Part shown: positions 63,210-64,000 of the stretch, piece by piece
Numbering within the stretch: position 1 is the first letter of the stretch
How the letters are laid out: each line of letters opens with the position of its first letter
Assembly: GCF_947301925.1 (NCBI RefSeq)
Contig: NZ_CAMYUE010000008.1
Location: 48,978 to 112,977 of the forward strand
Reading direction: 5' to 3'
Source: an uncultured Ruminococcus sp.
GTDB lineage: Bacteria; Bacillota; Clostridia; Oscillospirales; Ruminococcaceae
Length of the DNA stretch: 64,000 nucleotides
Position numbers and translations under genes: made by a program
The notes under the pieces: generated by a model
Database searches by the model: none
What the model saw: only the letters and a program-made list of their open reading frames with translations
Told to the model about the DNA's origin: nothing

Positions 63210-63233
63210 CGGCTGCACCCGAAGGCACAGCCG
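63210..63233 (-). terminator. Terminator of the TnpV-like gene
   Basis: CGGCTG-C...G-CAGCCG hairpin with CTTTTG on the minus strand, right after the stop at 63241. It may also end the OLD-like transcript. Confidence 0.6.
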
Positions 63234-63240
63234 TTCAAAG

Positions 63241-63657
63241 TCAAATATAAACCATACACTCAAACACCGATTCTCTTGCCATACTTATGAAGCAGTTTTC
63301 AAGACAGAGCATCTTCTCGGTATCGCCTGCGAGGACAGCTTTCTGATAACAGCTATCAGTCTGCTTCCAAAGCTTCACCTGGCGAGAGATGGCTTCACCG
63401 ACTTTCAGTTCCATATCATCAAGGTACTGCATGATCTTACCCTCATTGACGAGCCTGCGAAGCCTATCGGGACAATGGCTGTCAGAGAAATGAAGATGAT
63501 ACCTGATAAAATCGGTGTGGTAGGTCTTGCTCTCCTCGGTCTGCGTATCGGCATTGAAGTGCGTGACGGTCACTGTATTGGTGTCCAATCTCCACAGCGG
63601 AACGTATTTCTTTTTCAGTGGGCTGTATGCGGTCTGTTCACTTGTATATCTGCTCAT
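63241..63657 (-). CDS. TnpV-like mobile-element protein
   Basis: 138 residues. The C-terminal half (RLRRLVNEGKIMQYLDDMELKVGEAISRQVKLWKQ, ending in a short helix with MARESVFECMVYI) has the order of features of TnpV-type proteins carried by Firmicute transposons and conjugative elements. The match is by eye and weak. GGAGGT seven bases before the ATG at 63657 supports this start. Function is unknown. Confidence 0.5.
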   Translation of the reverse strand: MSRYTSEQTAYSPLKKKYVPLWRLDTNTVTVTHFNADTQTEESKTYHTDFIRYHLHFSDSHCPDRLRRLVNEGKIMQYLDDMELKVGEAISRQVKLWKQTDSCYQKAVLAGDTEKMLCLENCFISMARESVFECMVYI

Positions 63658-64000
63658 GATTATTACCTCCATTGTTATGCGGTGAAAGTTCTCAGCAGCT
63701 CTCACCACGGTTCTCACTTAACGTATAATAACAGGAGTACGCCTAAACGATTTGGTCTTTCGCTGGTCTTTATCTGGTCTTTAAAGTTACAAAATCGCAG
63801 AAAACCGAAGATAAAGAAAAGCGAAGTTAATACACTGAAAGTGCCGTAAAGCAGGCATTTTCGCAAACAATAGAATAAAATACAAGTGCCGATGCGCCTT
63901 ACAGCAAGAGATAATTTTATCCCTACTGGGACTATACGAAAAATCGTAAGCGTCAAATAAAGGACGTATTCCCCACAAAAGGAATCTGATGTATAATAAA
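63658..64000. other. Right end of the element and beyond, no gene seen
   Basis: Contains GGTCTTT at 63754-63760, 63765-63771 and 63776-63782 (11-base period) and TTACAAAATCG (63787-63797). After 63800 the sequence shows no credible gene in any frame and no palindrome of note. The exact element end is not settled. Confidence 0.4.

Overview
The window comes from a cellulolytic Firmicute of the Ruminococcus lineage, most likely close to Ruminococcus flavefaciens. The evidence is four secreted glycoside hydrolases (two GH9, one GH5, one GH10). All four end in a dockerin with the same unusual signature (ADAILIMQxLANPNKYG) after threonine-rich linkers. Clostridia-type promoters and Shine-Dalgarno sites, a short archaeal-type ProS and several BspA-like leucine-rich-repeat proteins agree. 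This identification rests on family knowledge and was not tested by database search.

Layout. 1-3.3 kb: tail of an amidohydrolase coupled to a dockerin-bearing LRR protein, then guaB. 3.4-8.2 kb: small secreted proteins and lipoproteins on the minus strand, several of them paralogous. 8.2-13.7 kb: typA, a YcxB-like membrane protein, three tRNAs (Tyr, Thr, Pro), rsmE and a VanY-like peptidase. 14-21.1 kb: an orphan sugar-binding lipoprotein and the two GH9 cellulases. 21.3-24.6 kb: secG, rnr and a coupled lipoprotein. 24.8-34 kb: a Na/Pi cotransporter with a PhoU domain, a Wzz-like polysaccharide co-polymerase, glmM and a YfhO-like membrane protein. 34.3-36.6 kb: GH5 cellulase. 36.9-41 kb: a CpsB-like PHP phosphatase, a WbpM/PglF-type nucleotide-sugar dehydratase and a FliB-like Cys-cluster protein. 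41-45 kb: two overlapping membrane-anchored LRR genes. 45-49 kb: iscU, an EF-Tu-domain-2-like gene, iscS and rnhA, then proS. 49.2-52.8 kb: two related membrane proteins and the GH10 xylanase. 53-54 kb: a CarD-family regulator and a small ORF broken by one stop codon; each sits behind a copy of the same 5'-leader hairpin. 54.2-55.2 kb: rplM-rpsI.

From just after rpsI (about 55.2 kb) almost to the end of the window lies an integrated mobile element. It carries a tyrosine integrase whose N-terminus is replaced by a DUF3987 fragment, an XRE regulator with its own operator-like palindrome, and a type II restriction-modification cassette (methyltransferase, controller protein, putative PD-(D/E)XK nuclease). 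It also carries an AT-rich pair made of a DUF4062/TIR-like protein and an OLD-type ATPase with a TOPRIM-like domain, and a TnpV-like ORF. Iterated GGTCTTT motifs with an 11-bp period occur at both ends and resemble integrase arm sites.

The dockerin enzymes would be exported and assembled on scaffoldins encoded elsewhere. They would attack cellulose and xylan together while the binding lipoprotein captures released sugars. The Wzz, YfhO, CpsB and WbpM-like genes and glmM supply envelope and polysaccharide functions. The most novel-looking items are the DUF4062-OLD pair, the duplicated leader hairpin and the chimeric integrase.
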